DNA from: Erythrocercus mccallii
Taxonomy: Eukaryota; Chordata; Aves; Passeriformes; Dicruridae
NCBI GenBank assembly: GCA_013397435.1
Contig: VZRG01002057.1
Coordinates: 1 to 64,000, forward strand
Direction: 5' to 3'
Length of the DNA stretch: 64,000 nucleotides
The notes under the pieces are model-generated. The model was not told the origin of the DNA. It did not search any database and saw nothing but the letters and a program-made list of their open reading frames with translations. Shown here piece by piece: positions 1 through 11,357 of the stretch (position 1 is the first letter of the stretch; each line of letters begins with the position of its first letter). Position numbers and translations under genes: made by a program.

Positions 1-770
1 GGCGTGGATGGCCCAGGGGGCCGTCCCAGTGACTCCTGCAAGGCAGGCTTTCACAGGGATCCCACGGCTGGGACAGCACCGGTGCCCCTGGGGGCAGCTG
101 GTCTCACGGTTGGGTGTGGGGAATGCCAAACTGGTCCTGCGGGGGACCAGTGGGAGAGCGCTGGCACCCCTGACAGACTGCTACATCCCATCTCCCACAC
201 AGGATGGGGTGTCCCCAGGGAGCTGGTAAAGAAGGGAGTGCACCCCCACTGAACAGCTTGCGTGGGGCTCTGCATTTGAATGTTAAAAAGAGTAACGAAA
301 GGCTAATGGCTCTGCCTTTGTCTCTATTGTCCCGGAGCCACCAGGAATTTCCCTTGCAGGTGGAGAGGCAGGTGGCCATGGAGTAATGCATATGCAAATA
401 GGACCAACCCAGAGCAGCCTGGGAGCCGTTTTTGAGGAAGAAAACACCCCAGAAGAGAGAACTGAACACAGCAGGGGGAAATTGGATGATGTCCTGGCTG
501 AAGAAGGAGTAGAGGCACCGCCTGGTCCTGATTTAGGGGCTCACCATAACCTATAAAGAGCTGGACGAAGATAAGGTGGGGAAGGCAAGCTGACTAACTC
601 AGCTAGCCTCTGGACATGCCCATGAGGACATTTGGCACTTGCAGGGACTGCCCTTGCAAGGTCCTCTGAGTTGCTGTGCAACATGGGTGAAACCCTGTTG
701 AGCTACCTTACCCAGCTGATCACTTTAATAAAGAGCTGAATTTTAATAAAGGTGTATAAATGGAGTAGTA
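1..770 (+). other. Unidentified GC-richer segment with TATA-like box and tandem poly(A) signals
   Basis: The first 250 bases are clearly GC-richer than most of the window. Further on there is an octamer-like ATGCAAAT at about 392-399, a TATA-like TATAAA at 552-557, and AATAAA at 727-732 and again at 745-750. A TATA box followed about 175 bases later by a poly(A) signal is how an LTR (U3-R-U5) is organised, and a TG-starting left edge near 280 is conceivable. I could not find a matching CA end or a target-site duplication. It could equally be the 3' end of a non-coding transcript or of another repeat. Short ORFs here overlap one another and resemble no protein I recognise. Confidence 0.3.
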
Positions 771-1687
771 GAAACCTGATCCCAGTAGGCTGATTTAGGC
801 CTCCTGAAGTATATGTATGCAATCTCAGTATATTAGGAACAATTCAAGCAACTTGAGTAGCAACTGGAGCTCCAGAGGAAAGTAGGAAAGTAGGCCAGCT
901 AGGAGGTAAGGAAGTAATATGAAAAAGACATATAATCTCAGATGAAGGAATGCTGTCTCTCTTAATAAACAGCCATGGGCACTGGATTGTAATCATCCAG
1001 ACTATGACATTGACATTAAGGAGTTTCTAGAGACTGCAGTGTGGATGCATACAGTCCTCAGGAATGGAAATGCATCACATTGATGTCAATTTCCCCCCAA
1101 AATAATCATAATGAATATACCTTTTTGCACCTGTAACAAAGATTCATGTAGAATTTTGTATTGACAAGATCTCTAAAGAGACTTCATTGTTAAATAGCTT
1201 CTCAGATTCCTGCTGCTGAGTGGTTGCAGGACTGGAGGATTTGTCTAGCTCTGCTGTTCCTACTGCTTTCCCAGCCACTGCTACCATGACACAGAAAGAG
1301 CAGCACATCACTGGAAGGCTCTTAAACATTGTACATCTATACAGTATCTTACAGTACTGAAACAACTGGGGAGTTGCACCTTCGAAATTTTTTTGAAAAT
1401 TGATACTGTGGCAGCAGTTACCTTTTACTATGCTACAGACATTATTTTTTTAAACAATCTTTCTGACCTGCTTGATGATCCTCTTTAAGCTAATTAATTG
1501 TGGTCAGTCAGCATGGCGTGATAGTTGCAGTAGTATGAGTCTGTGTTTTGAAATCATACTCCTTGTCACACTTATGGATTCAGAAATTGTTCTCTAATAT
1601 TTCTCTAGCCAAGATGTGTTTCATGACAGCCTTTTTTTAATATGGGTTGCTATTTTTACTTTAAATGAGATGATAAGATGCGGTGTG
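771..1687. other. No recognisable feature
   Basis: Plain AT-rich sequence. No long ORF, repeat edge or RNA gene was recognised. Confidence 0.5.
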
Positions 1688-2041
1688 CTCACCTGTGGTA
1701 GCACGGAAGTGTTCTGTTGATTGTTCCGTTTCATGTCAGTTTTATGTACCCCAGTGGTTTGATCTGTATACCCCCTTCCCTCCTCCCAGTTGGTTTGTCC
1801 CTGTTCCTCCACACCTGCCTGTCGTGTAAGCCCCTACCCCCTGGACCTGTCACTCCAACCTTGTCCCTGCCCTATGTTCCAGAATGCTCTCTGAGCGGTG
1901 TTGAGTGATTGGTCTGCCCCCGGGAATTCCCCCACCCCTTAGCGATGATTGTTCCCTGAACTGATTGGCACCTCTCAATCCTTCCCCCTGACTCACTCCC
2001 ATTGGTCCACTGTTATCACCTCCCCTGAGACCCACCTCCTG

Positions 2042-2048
2042 TTATAAG
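2042..2048 (+). promoter_or_regulatory. TATA-like box of the 1694-2272 LTR
   Basis: TTATAAG lies 47 bases before the AATAAA of the same LTR, with three ATTGG (reverse CCAAT, possible NF-Y sites) within the preceding 135 bases. The placement fits an LTR core promoter. Activity is not known. Confidence 0.55.
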
Positions 2049-2094
2049 CCAGTGCACAGAGGTCTCTGTGCTCTTGCAGGACTGACTCCCGAGG

Positions 2095-2100
2095 AATAAA
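2095..2100 (+). terminator. LTR polyadenylation signal AATAAA
   Basis: A canonical AATAAA in the R region of the 1694-2272 LTR, the normal site of retroviral 3'-end formation. Confidence 0.6.
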
Positions 2101-2278
2101 CACCCTGTAGCCAAACCTTCCCGAGTCCTCTCTTCTATTCTCACCACAGCCATGTGTGCTTGCACGTCCTTGTCGCGATAGGTGACAAGAATCCACGTAG
2201 CAGGCACAGCCTGCCAGTCGTGTTGCCTCCCTGGTCTGGAGCTAGCCCAGGAGTTGACCCAGTACGGCGACACTCACT

Positions 2279-3401
2279 CACATGCTTATCATGCACAAGT
2301 TGAGAAGAGACAATATGACAAAGACTCATCTGGTAAAAACAAGCCTTTTCAATAAGGAGTTCTCAGCCAGCACTGGCTTTCAGAGCAATATATTAAATTT
2401 AGGTCTTGTTTTTTTTTTCTCTGACTTAGCATACATTAGAAAGTTTGATGGGTGATTGTAAGGGATGCACAATAAACCTTTGAAGAGAATCAACCTTACC
2501 TTACTTTTGTAAGGTATTGATGATCTGAATCCCAAGCATGACCTGCATCTCTTAATACCTGTAAGAAGTTATAATGGTCGAAGCCTGCATAATTGGCTGA
2601 TGGCGATAAAAAGGTATGTTTGAGACAATTCCCACTTCTGCAGCTGCACTAACTATCAAAGATAAAGTTTGCTCTTGTGTGGGTGAAGAATTCAGATTAA
2701 ATATTTATTGTGTCTTCTGGCAAATTGTGCACTCAAATCCAATTCTTTCATTGTCAGCTTTAGTTGTCAGGCTGAACATTCAGGAAGCAATCTCCTCAGT
2801 GTTGCAAACATGTTCCTCAGCATTCCTTGAAGTACAATCTGAGATACAGCTGACAAGGCGTCAAAGACTGCCTTTCTATTACATCTGGAGCCTCCTTTAC
2901 TCAGCACAGCTTCTTGTAAATAACAGTCTGATGTCCAAACTGATGTCTGATACAGATGGGAAGATGCTTTGTATTTGTTACTCCAGCAAAGAAGGTTAAC
3001 ATCTGCCCTGAACAAATGCAGAGCATTTGTTGTTTTGTTGGTGCTGCTGTTTTTGCCTCCTGTTGGCCTTATCTGGTATAGCAGATTATAATGTCAACTG
3101 TTTCAGTATTACTTCTATCTTCTACTGACTTGTTGCAGCAGCAGCTTGTTGATGAAAGTTGCAGATCCTTCTTATCATATTGTCACTGGGAAGGGTGTCA
3201 CCTTTCATAACCTTCCTGTGCTCTTCATTTATCATGCTAAGAGATGATTGTGACAGTGCAATGATATGAGCTACCACTTATACCAGAAGATGCCATGTGG
3301 TGCACTAGTTTGCTCTCAGGGAAAATTGTTGGAGGCATATATTCCCTGTGATATTTCATGGTCACTGTATTCCAGTTCACAGTTACCATGGTTAAAATGT
3401 C
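2279..3401. other. No recognisable gene
   Basis: AT-rich single-copy-looking DNA. A 127-codon plus-strand ORF (2616-2999) matches nothing I recognise and lacks splice or promoter context, so I treat it as chance. A small hairpin-like ACCTTA...TAAGGT lies near 2498-2515. Confidence 0.45.
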
Positions 3402-3582
3402 ATAGTCTGTGGCCGCTCTTAGCTGCCGGCTAGCTCTGACTCCTCAGGGGGCAGCCACAGGAGCAGCAGGATCAGACCTGCTCGTGGGTCCTTGTTCCAA
3501 CAACGCCTTCGGATCGGCCCCGGGGAACTCGTTGGAGGGGAAGAGAAACTTGGACTCTCTGAGTGTTACGAACAAGGGAAGC

Positions 3583-3588
3583 TTTATT
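3583..3588 (-). terminator. LTR polyadenylation signal (AATAAA, minus strand)
   Basis: TTTATT on the plus strand reads AATAAA in the transcription direction of the 3408-4061 LTR, about 65 bases downstream of its TATA-like box. Confidence 0.6.
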
Positions 3589-3650
3589 CGCCTGGGCACC
3601 CACGGGGGGAGACCAGAACTCAAAGAGCAACAAACAACCAAAGCAGAGGG

Positions 3651-3657
3651 TATTTAA
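3651..3657 (-). promoter_or_regulatory. TATA-like box of the 3408-4061 LTR
   Basis: TATTTAA on the plus strand reads TTAAATA on the minus strand, placed between the ATTGG cluster and the poly(A) signal as in an LTR promoter. Confidence 0.5.
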
Positions 3658-4067
3658 CAACTGGGGCTAGGGGTGGAGAGCAGGGGACAACCAACGGGCA
3701 GAGGGATTAGGGGATGACATAAGGGGGTGGCTATAGCTTTGACCAATCCCAGGACTGGGGAAATGGGGTGATGTGGGGTGACCACCTGCCGGCCAATCAC
3801 CCGGCCTATCGCCTCATGACCAGGGGCCAATGGGATGACAGGGCCAGATGACAGACAGACAGGAGGCACATGGACAGGGGCGGGAAACACGTGAGGGGGT
3901 GAAGTAAACAACTAAGGACGGCTGAGAACTGGCGCTGCGAACATAGGGGTACATACAACTCATTACATAAATGAACATGGAACTTTAACATACAGAAAAC
4001 TGAGGAATTTAAAAACATGGAGCAACCTAACAAAAATGAACTAAAAACCCACACCACAACAATAGTC

Positions 4068-5165
4068 CTTTCCAGGACTGTGATTACATTCAGCTTCATA
4101 AAATGCACTTGATTGTATTGCCCGGTGTTAGAACTAGGTAGTACCTGTATCCTTTGAAGCTATAAAAAATCAGAAACTTACCTTGTTTAAGGAAACACGT
4201 TTAAGTGTTTCCTTACCTTACTTGGTAAGGAACATTATTGTACCTGATGATATTTTAATACAAAAAAAATACAAAACTAAAATGTAAAGACTAAACCATA
4301 TGCCTTGTAACTATCAAGTAAGTATGGTTTGATACCAGGCTGGGGTTATATAACCATTTTATATAAAAAAAAATCAGCTAAACTCTATAAAGTTTTTAAA
4401 AGGTAAGAAATACAAGCTTGTCTAGGAATAAGTAAGCTAGCCTTTTTTTGGAAAATTTCTTATTACATTACTAGTGAAAGAGAAAACCTCCACAAGCCCA
4501 AAACATTTTCTACATCTCCAGCCCTACTGAAACTCCAAAAAAAAATTAACATCAAGTATGTGTGATTGCTTGCTCAAAAGCTGCTATGCTTTTGGGAAGG
4601 CAAATATATTATAGTCTGTAACAAGCTCTAGTGTAAAAATTGACACCTAGAGAAACAAAAGAAGAATTCATTCAACAAAATCCAAATTAAATTCAAGGTT
4701 GTAATCAGTTTCATCAAGTTTCTTCTAAACATAGAAATGCTTGTTAATGTTTTGAGGGGTTTTTTTTCGGATTGCATTTCTCATGTTTTGAAGCTGGCAT
4801 ATAGATCAAACAGCAGAACTAAAGAAACATCTTTTGGTACAGAAAAAAGGTATTTTAAAACTGTCTCTACATTAAATGATTTTAATGTTTTTAAGCTGTA
4901 CATTTCAGAAATATATGTATCCTTTAGACACTGTTTTTCTAATATGGCTTAGCTCTTTCTATAAATCAAACTCGTAGAAATGTAAAAAATGTATTTGAAA
5001 AGTCACCTTTTCCATGATAATGTAGAAGTGTGTTTTGGTTTATATTTTCTATCAAAGTTCATCTTTCTGCTGTGCTTTTTAAAATTTCTTTTAAGTTAGA
5101 GTCTGTTAACAAATGCAACGGCTTTTTTTCTTCCTTTTTGTCTAATCCTTCCACAATGAATTTTA
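4068..5165. other. No gene; one short inverted repeat
   Basis: AT-rich DNA. The only structure seen is a perfect 10-bp inverted repeat at 4189-4214, followed by a shorter one at about 4216-4230. A 71-codon ORF at 4737-4952 is judged chance. Confidence 0.5.
4189..4214. repeat. Perfect 10-bp inverted repeat (hairpin)
   Basis: AAGGAAACAC at 4189-4198 and its reverse complement GTGTTTCCTT at 4205-4214 enclose a 6-base loop. No promoter or RNA-gene context is visible, so function is unknown. Confidence 0.7.
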
Positions 5166-6408
5166 GCAAGACCCAGCCAGCATGGGTTTAGGAGGGGTAG
5201 GTTGTGTTTGGCAAACCTGATCTCCTTTTATGACCAGGTGACCCGCCTGGTGGATGCAGGAAAGGCTGTGAATGTTGTCTGTTTGGACTTCAGCAAGGCT
5301 TTGACACTGTCTCCCACAGTACACTCCTGGAAAAGCTGGCAGTCCACGGCTTGGACAGGAGCACTCTGTGCTGGGTTAGGAACTGGCTGGAGGGCCAAGC
5401 CCAGAGAGTGGTGGTGAACAGTGCTGCATCCAGCTGGCAGCCTGTCACCAGTGGTGTTCCTCAGGTGTCTGTACTGTGGCCAGTCCTGTTCAATATTTTT
5501 ACTGATGACATGGATGAGGGTGTTGAGTCTTTCATTAGTAAATTATAGATGACACTAAGCTGGGAGCATGTGTCAATCTGTTGGAAGGTAGGAGGGCTCT
5601 GCAGAGAGACCTGAAATAGTTGGATGGATGGGTGGAATCCACTAAGATGAAGTTTAATAAGTCCAAGTGCCAAGTCCTGCATTTTGGCCACAATAACCCC
5701 AGTGTTATAGGCTGGGGACAGTGTGGCTGGACAGCACCCAGGCAGAAAGGGACTTGGGGGTACTGGTGACAGCAGCTGAACATGAGCCATCAGTATGCCC
5801 TGGTGGCCAAGAAGGCCAATGGCATCCTGGCCTGTATCAGGAATAGTGTGTCCAGCAGGAGCAGGGAAGTCATTCTTCCCCTGTACTGGGCACTGGTGAG
5901 GCCACACCTTGAAAGCTGTGTCCAGTTCTGGGCTCCTCAGTTTAGGAAGGATGTTGAGATGCTTGAGCACATCCAGAGGAGGCAACAAGGCTGGTGAGGG
6001 GCCTGGACCACAAGGAGAGGAATGACTGAGGGAGCTGGGGTTGTTTAGCCTGGAGAAAAGGAGACTCAGAGGTGACCTTATCACTCTCTACAACTTCCTG
6101 AAAGGTGGCTGTAGCCAGGCTGGAGGTTGGTCTCTTTCTCCAGTCAGCAACTGACAAAATGAGAGGACACAGTCTCAGGCTGTGCCAAGGGAAATATAAA
6201 TTGGATGCTAGGAAAAAGTTTTTTATGGAAAGGGTGATGAAGTACTGGAATGGTCTGCCTGGGGAGGTGGTGGAGTCACCACCCCTGGATGTGTTTAAAA
6301 AAGACTGGATGTGGCACTTGGTGCCATGGTTAGTTGAGGTGTTAGGGCTGGGTTGGACTTAAGGATCTTGAAGGTCTTTTCCAGCCTAGTGGTTCTGTGA
6401 TTCTGTGA
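5166..6408 (+). mobile_element. CR1 LINE, 5'-truncated 3' end with decayed reverse transcriptase
   Basis: About 1.24 kb of a CR1 retrotransposon. The frame broken across 5202-5548 still shows reverse-transcriptase blocks: VCLDFSK (5277-5297), the palm region around the first catalytic Asp, and SGVPQVSVLWPVLFNIF (5450-5500). The catalytic FADD block that should follow near 5545 is disrupted. The C-terminal region (5780-6360, LYWALVRPHLESCVQFWAP-like) and 3' UTR are present. It ends in two TTCTGTGA octamers (6393-6408), the CR1-type 3' tail. Stops and frameshifts throughout mean it is dead. The 5' truncation is typical of LINE insertion. All ORFs in this interval belong to it. Confidence 0.93.
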
Positions 6409-9400
6409 AGATAATATAGCAACCAAAAATATTTCTGTTTTTAAATTTTGTGTTTATGGGAGATGTACATTGATTTTTCTCTAGGCATCAGCTTACGATC
6501 CATTTTTCTGTATGTCTGTACATAGTAATGAGGGAAGCACCAAAAAATTAACTCTCTACATGGTATGCATGTAAGCCACTAGATTCCTTTGTATTTGCCC
6601 AGTCTGATGATTCTTTTACCATAGAAGCAATTTTACTTTGCTGTATCACTGCACATTGCACATACCTTATCTCCTTCCTTGACCAAATTTTATTTTGTGT
6701 ATTTTTTACAGTTATAGTAAAAAATATGTTGCAATACAAATTGCATCCAGCTAATATGTTTATAAAATAGACACAATCACTTTTTTGGTCCTCATATTCA
6801 GGGTCAATTTCTATGAATGTCATATATAAAAAGATTTTTTTTAGATTTTTTTTCTCTCAGCCTGGATGGCAAACACTGCACTTACTTCTGGAGAAGTTAC
6901 AAAGCCTCCCTGTCCTGTGTTCTGCTATTATTTAGCTTATTTCTTGGTATTCTTGGTTCTTTTACCATGCCGGCTTGTTTAGTTGAGTGCCTAAAGTGCT
7001 GTTATAACTTGGAAAGTCCCTTCACAGGATTCTATCAGAAGCAGTTTCAAGTATCAAAACATACAACAGATTGAAAAATGCAAGGTAGTGGGGCAAAAAT
7101 ACTATGAGAAAAAAAAAAGCTTTTTACTTTGTTTTTATTTTTTTCAAATAAAGCCACCTTGTCTAAAATCTGGACAAGTGAATAGCCTATTCTACCCCTA
7201 TTACTTCCTTTGATTACTTGTTCTCAGAAGAATGCTGCTACATACTTGCATTTTTTTTCTATGTACTAGATTAAAGATAGTCTTTCCTATATGAAAACTA
7301 TATTAGATACATCCATTTTGTGGGAAAATAAAATGAGTGTTTATGAAATAAGGTTCACTTAAGCATCTGGTTTTGTGTAATTGGTTTCATTAAGCATTCC
7401 AAATTAGTTTACTACTCCAGTGAAACTCTACTAAAAATATGTGTTATGAGTAATCTCCTTGCTTAAGTTTTCAATATGAAAAACTCCCAAACTTATAAAA
7501 GAGAGGGGAGCCTTTACTAGGGGAAGAAAGAGTCTGATTTATTTTGAGATATATTTTATTGTTTTTAAGTTAATTGTATTACATTATCAAGTTATTTTGG
7601 CTTTGAGTCCTTTTTAAAAGAACAAGAAGAACAAGAAATAAAGAAGGCAGGATAGTTAAAGATTTAACAGCCAAATATTGTCATAAAATGTCCACTCATG
7701 TTGAAAATAACTACTTTGTTTTGAAGTTTGTGATCAATACTATCCTATATATCTTGTAGTTGGTCCCACAACAAGTGTCTTCCACTGACATTATATTTTA
7801 ATTATAACAGAAAAAAAGAAAATGGACTATCAGGCACATTTTAAGTGATCGAGTTCTTTTTCTTGAAAGTTTTATTCTAGATAAATGAAAGCTATTAGTT
7901 TGTTTCAGGAATAATTACACATCGGGGCAGAAGAATTTGTAGTAGTCTGTCGCTTATCCTTTTTCTCAGAATCAATAAAAATGTCTCTAGAATCTGTGTA
8001 ATGAACTGTCATAGGAAGGGACACAGTCACAGGAAGAGAGAATTGAATCTGAGATTTCTGGCACTACATCTTGAACTAACTGTATTTGTGTGGACATATG
8101 ATTAAGCTTGTGATTTCAAAGGTTCACCATGGCATGACAGAAAATGCTCCAGATCTGCTTCAGTGCCCATGGTAGTAATTTCAGTAGTACTTAGATCCCA
8201 GTTTTTATGTCCTGACATGTCCAAAATAACTGGGAGGTATGCCAATCACTTGCCACCCCAGCAAAGCCTAGGCAATGCTTGTACAGTATTCCCTACCTTG
8301 GATACATTTTTCAGCATGGAGGCTTTTGATACTGATGCTTAATCATCAGATTTATATCTTTTTTCCCCTTGAATACATCTAGAAGAATCTCAGATTCTTA
8401 GGAGTTCTTAGACAGCTGCTATTTTGCTATCCATGGGACAGTTTCCAGAGGATTCCTGTGCACATAAGCCAGCACCTGGAATTTAACGGAATGCTAACTT
8501 AGTGATTATAAATTATAAGCTTCTGTTAGCCATTTACCACCTTCTCTTGAAGGCCTTTAGAGAAAGATTTTGAGATGAATCAGAAGCCTAGACTTATGAA
8601 TGGTGTCATTTTTGCACTGATGTATGCTTTAACAATGGTTCTGTGGCAAACTGAACTGACAATGGACAGTGGCAAACTGAGCTGACAATTAACAACCAAC
8701 TCTGACGTGTTTGCTGTAGGAGTCTCCAATACTGTGACTGTTTTGGTGCACCTTGTCTGGGTAAAGAATAATCCTAATATAATACCTGGATTTGAGATAC
8801 TACTTTACCCAGTTGGGCCAGGGCAGCTGATGGCACCATTTGCCAAATAATTGTCTACTGAGGAATTTTCCAGAATATGCAAACAGAAGATGACTTTTTC
8901 CCTGAGGTCCACCTGGCTGTTTTCCAGCCTTCAAGCTGAATCTCTGCTGATCTCTTCTTTGCTTTCCTTTGCATGAACAATCTCACAGGATGTTTTGGTA
9001 ACCAGTGGGTGACTGGCTGTGATCTTAGTACAGGGTAAATAAGAGGCATCTACAGAGAGCATTTCACCACTGGGTTGCAGCAGGACATATTATACACACA
9101 GTGCAGCTGGTCTCCCTTGTTGCTGTGCCAGACCACTGGCCCAAATTCTCCCCAGATATAATAGGTAATATTAACCATTTACAATGCTCAGGTAGGCAGA
9201 TACAAAAAAAACCAAAAAACCAAACAAACCAAACTGTCCATGATAGGGAAAGATATCTTTTCCTCTTTGCTAGTAGCAGTTTCTTCCAGAACACCCAAGT
9301 TTTCAAATAAGTACAAAAGTAAACATTGTTTGGTGGCTTCTGAGCTTCATTGGAGTGGTACTAAATTAAAAGAAAGGTGGATATTTTTGAAAGAGGAGAA

Positions 9401-10074
9401 CCTAATATGAATAATGGCCTTCAGATAATCCAGTAGACAAAGACTGAAACAAAGGGAATTATTTCATCATTTAGTCTATTGTAGGATGAACTGCGGAAAG
9501 GAAAATCTACAGTGTTGTATATCAAATCCCCACAATTCTCACTGTGGAAAACACTGAGCTGGACTTAAATTCATTCTTGAGAATTTAATGTGTCTTTGTG
9601 AGGAAACTTGAATGACTCTGGAAGGAAAGTTACTAAAAATCATTGAAAATCATTGCTGATTGCAGGGTATTTCACATATGTAGCTGTTATGTCTCCTACA
9701 TTTCCATCTGTTGTTTGTTTAATGTGGCCTGTTGTGTTGGTGCTAAGAGATTAGCAGGTTAACTAAAATGTTAATATGAGCTCTAAGAGCTTAGAGGAAA
9801 AAGTGGAAGCAGTGTGTCTGGACATTAGAAGCCTATTATAAAAAATTACAAATGCTGAAGGAAGCACTGGCTGCCTTTAGCTTGCAAAGTCTTTTGATTA
9901 GACAAAGACTATACAAGCATCCATCATCCACAAGAAGGATGCTGGGCAGCTAAACATTTTATCTGCCATTTGCATCTACCTGCCAAACTTCCCTTCCTCA
10001 CCTATTCAGAGGAAACATATAGTGGAGAAACATTCTGCTGACATATAGCAATAACAGCCCTACCCGTCCTTCTG
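6409..10074. other. No recognisable gene
   Basis: AT-rich DNA with only short chance ORFs. Noted: an imperfect direct repeat of 20 bases (8644-8663 and 8670-8689, one mismatch) and an A-rich low-complexity tract near 9203-9233. Confidence 0.5.
8644..8689. repeat. Short tandem duplication, 26-bp period, two copies
   Basis: TGGCAAACTGAACTGACAAT is repeated after a 6-base spacer with a single A/G difference. Probably a local slippage duplication. Confidence 0.7.
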
Positions 10075-11357
10075 TGGTGCAGGCTAGAATGGGGATCCAG
10101 GAGCCTGCAGACCTCCACTTCATGGAGCAGATCATCCTGAGTGGCATCATGCAGCACATCTGGGACAACCAGGGCATCCGGCCGAGCTAGCAAGGGTTTA
10201 CAAAATGTCCTGCTTGATCACCCTGATCTTCTTCTATAATGAGGTCACCCACTTAGTGGATGAGGCAAAGGCTATGGATGTCTGCCTGAATCTTAGTAAA
10301 GCCTTTGGCACTGTGTCCCACAGCAATCTCCTGGAGAAACTGGCTCCTTATGGCTTGGACAAGTGAAGTGTCACTGGGTGAAAGCTGGCTGGATGACCGG
10401 GCCCAGAGAGTGCTGGTGAATGGACTTACATCCAGCTGGGAGAACACAAGAGGTGTTCTTCTGCACTCAGGATTTGGGCCAGGCCTGTTTGACATCTTTA
10501 TCAATCATCTGGATGAGAGAACTGAGTGCAGCTCCAGTCAGTTTGCAGATGGCACGAAGTTGGGTAGGAGTGTTGATCACCTGGAGGATAGGAAGAATCT
10601 GCAGAGGGATCTGGACAGACTGGATTGGTGAGCCAAGGCCAGTTGCATGAGGTTCAACAGTACCAAGTGCCAAGTTCTGCCTTTGGATCACAGTGAACAT
10701 CTGCAGTGCTGAAGGCTGGGGGCAGAGTGTCTTGAAAGCTGCCCTATGGAAAAGGACCTGAGGGTACTGGTGACAGTGGCTGAACATGAGCCAAGGTGTG
10801 CCCAGGTAGCCAAGAAGGCCAATGGCATCCTGGCCACTATCTGCAATAGTGTGGCTGGCAGGGCCAGGGCAGTGATTGTCCCACTGTACTCAGCACTGGT
10901 TAGGCCACACCTCAAGTCCTGTGTCCAGTTCTGGGCTCATCACTAGCAGAAAGACATTGAAGGGCTGGAGAATATCCAGAGAAGGGCAACGGAACCGATG
11001 AAGGATCTGGAGCACAAGTCCTGTGTGGAGCAGCTAATGATTGTTTATTCTGGAGAAAAGGAGTCTCAGGGAAAATTTTATTGCTCTCTATAACTACCTG
11101 AAACAAGTTACAAGCAACAGAATAAGAAGAAACCATCTCAATTTGCACAAGGGGAGAAATAGATTGGATATTAGAGAAAAATTCTTCACCAAAAGGGTTG
11201 TCAGACACTGTAACAGGCTGCCCAGGGAAGTGGTGCAGTCATCTCTGGAGGTATTTAAAAGACATGTAGATGTGGCCCTTAGGAACATGGTTGTACTCAA
11301 TTAACCTAAAGGTCTTTTCCAACCTAAACAATTCTATGATACTATGATTCTGTGATT
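10075..11357 (+). mobile_element. CR1 LINE, 5'-truncated 3' end with mutated RT active site
   Basis: A second CR1 copy in the same orientation as the one at 5166, extending further 5'. The segment at 10100-10190 matches the CR1 region just before the reverse-transcriptase core. The RT active-site block reads FADGTKL (10542-10562) where CR1 elements normally carry FADD, so the second catalytic Asp is lost. The core GLFDIFINHLDE (near 10484-10520), the C-terminal VPLYSALVRPHLKSCVQFWAHH (two parts around 10880-10945) and the 3' UTR are readable. The tail near 11330-11357 contains degenerate ATTCTATG/ATTCTGTG octamers. Multiple frameshifts and stops are present. It is a non-functional fossil; the start is approximate. 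Confidence 0.93.

Larger units (their letters stand above)
1694..2272 (+). mobile_element. Solo LTR, ERVK-type (class II), plus orientation
   Basis: A 579-bp element starts TGTGGTAG and ends GCGACA. It is flanked by CTCACC (1688-1693) and CTCACT (2273-2278), a 6-bp target-site duplication with one mismatch; 6 bp is the usual size for class II (ERVK-like) avian retroviruses. Read on the plus strand it has the order expected of an LTR: a pyrimidine-rich U3, three ATTGG boxes at 1908, 1964 and 2001, a TATA-like TTATAAG at 2042-2048, and AATAAA at 2095-2100 followed by R/U5. No gag, pol or env lies beside it, so it is a solo LTR left by recombination between the two LTRs of a provirus. The family name was not verified. 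Confidence 0.75.
3408..4061 (-). mobile_element. Solo LTR, ERVK-type (class II), minus orientation
   Basis: A 654-bp element is flanked by a perfect 6-bp duplication, ATAGTC (3402-3407 and 4062-4067). Read on the minus strand it starts TGTTGTGG and ends GGCCACA, the expected TG...CA termini. Three ATTGG boxes (minus-strand view of CCAAT at 3743, 3793 and 3827) precede a TATA-like TTAAATA at 3651-3657, then AATAAA at 3583-3588, then a GC- and CpG-rich R/U5. It is flanked directly by ordinary DNA, so it is a solo LTR. The perfect duplication suggests a fairly recent insertion. A 6-bp duplication points to class II; the family name was not verified. Confidence 0.87.
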
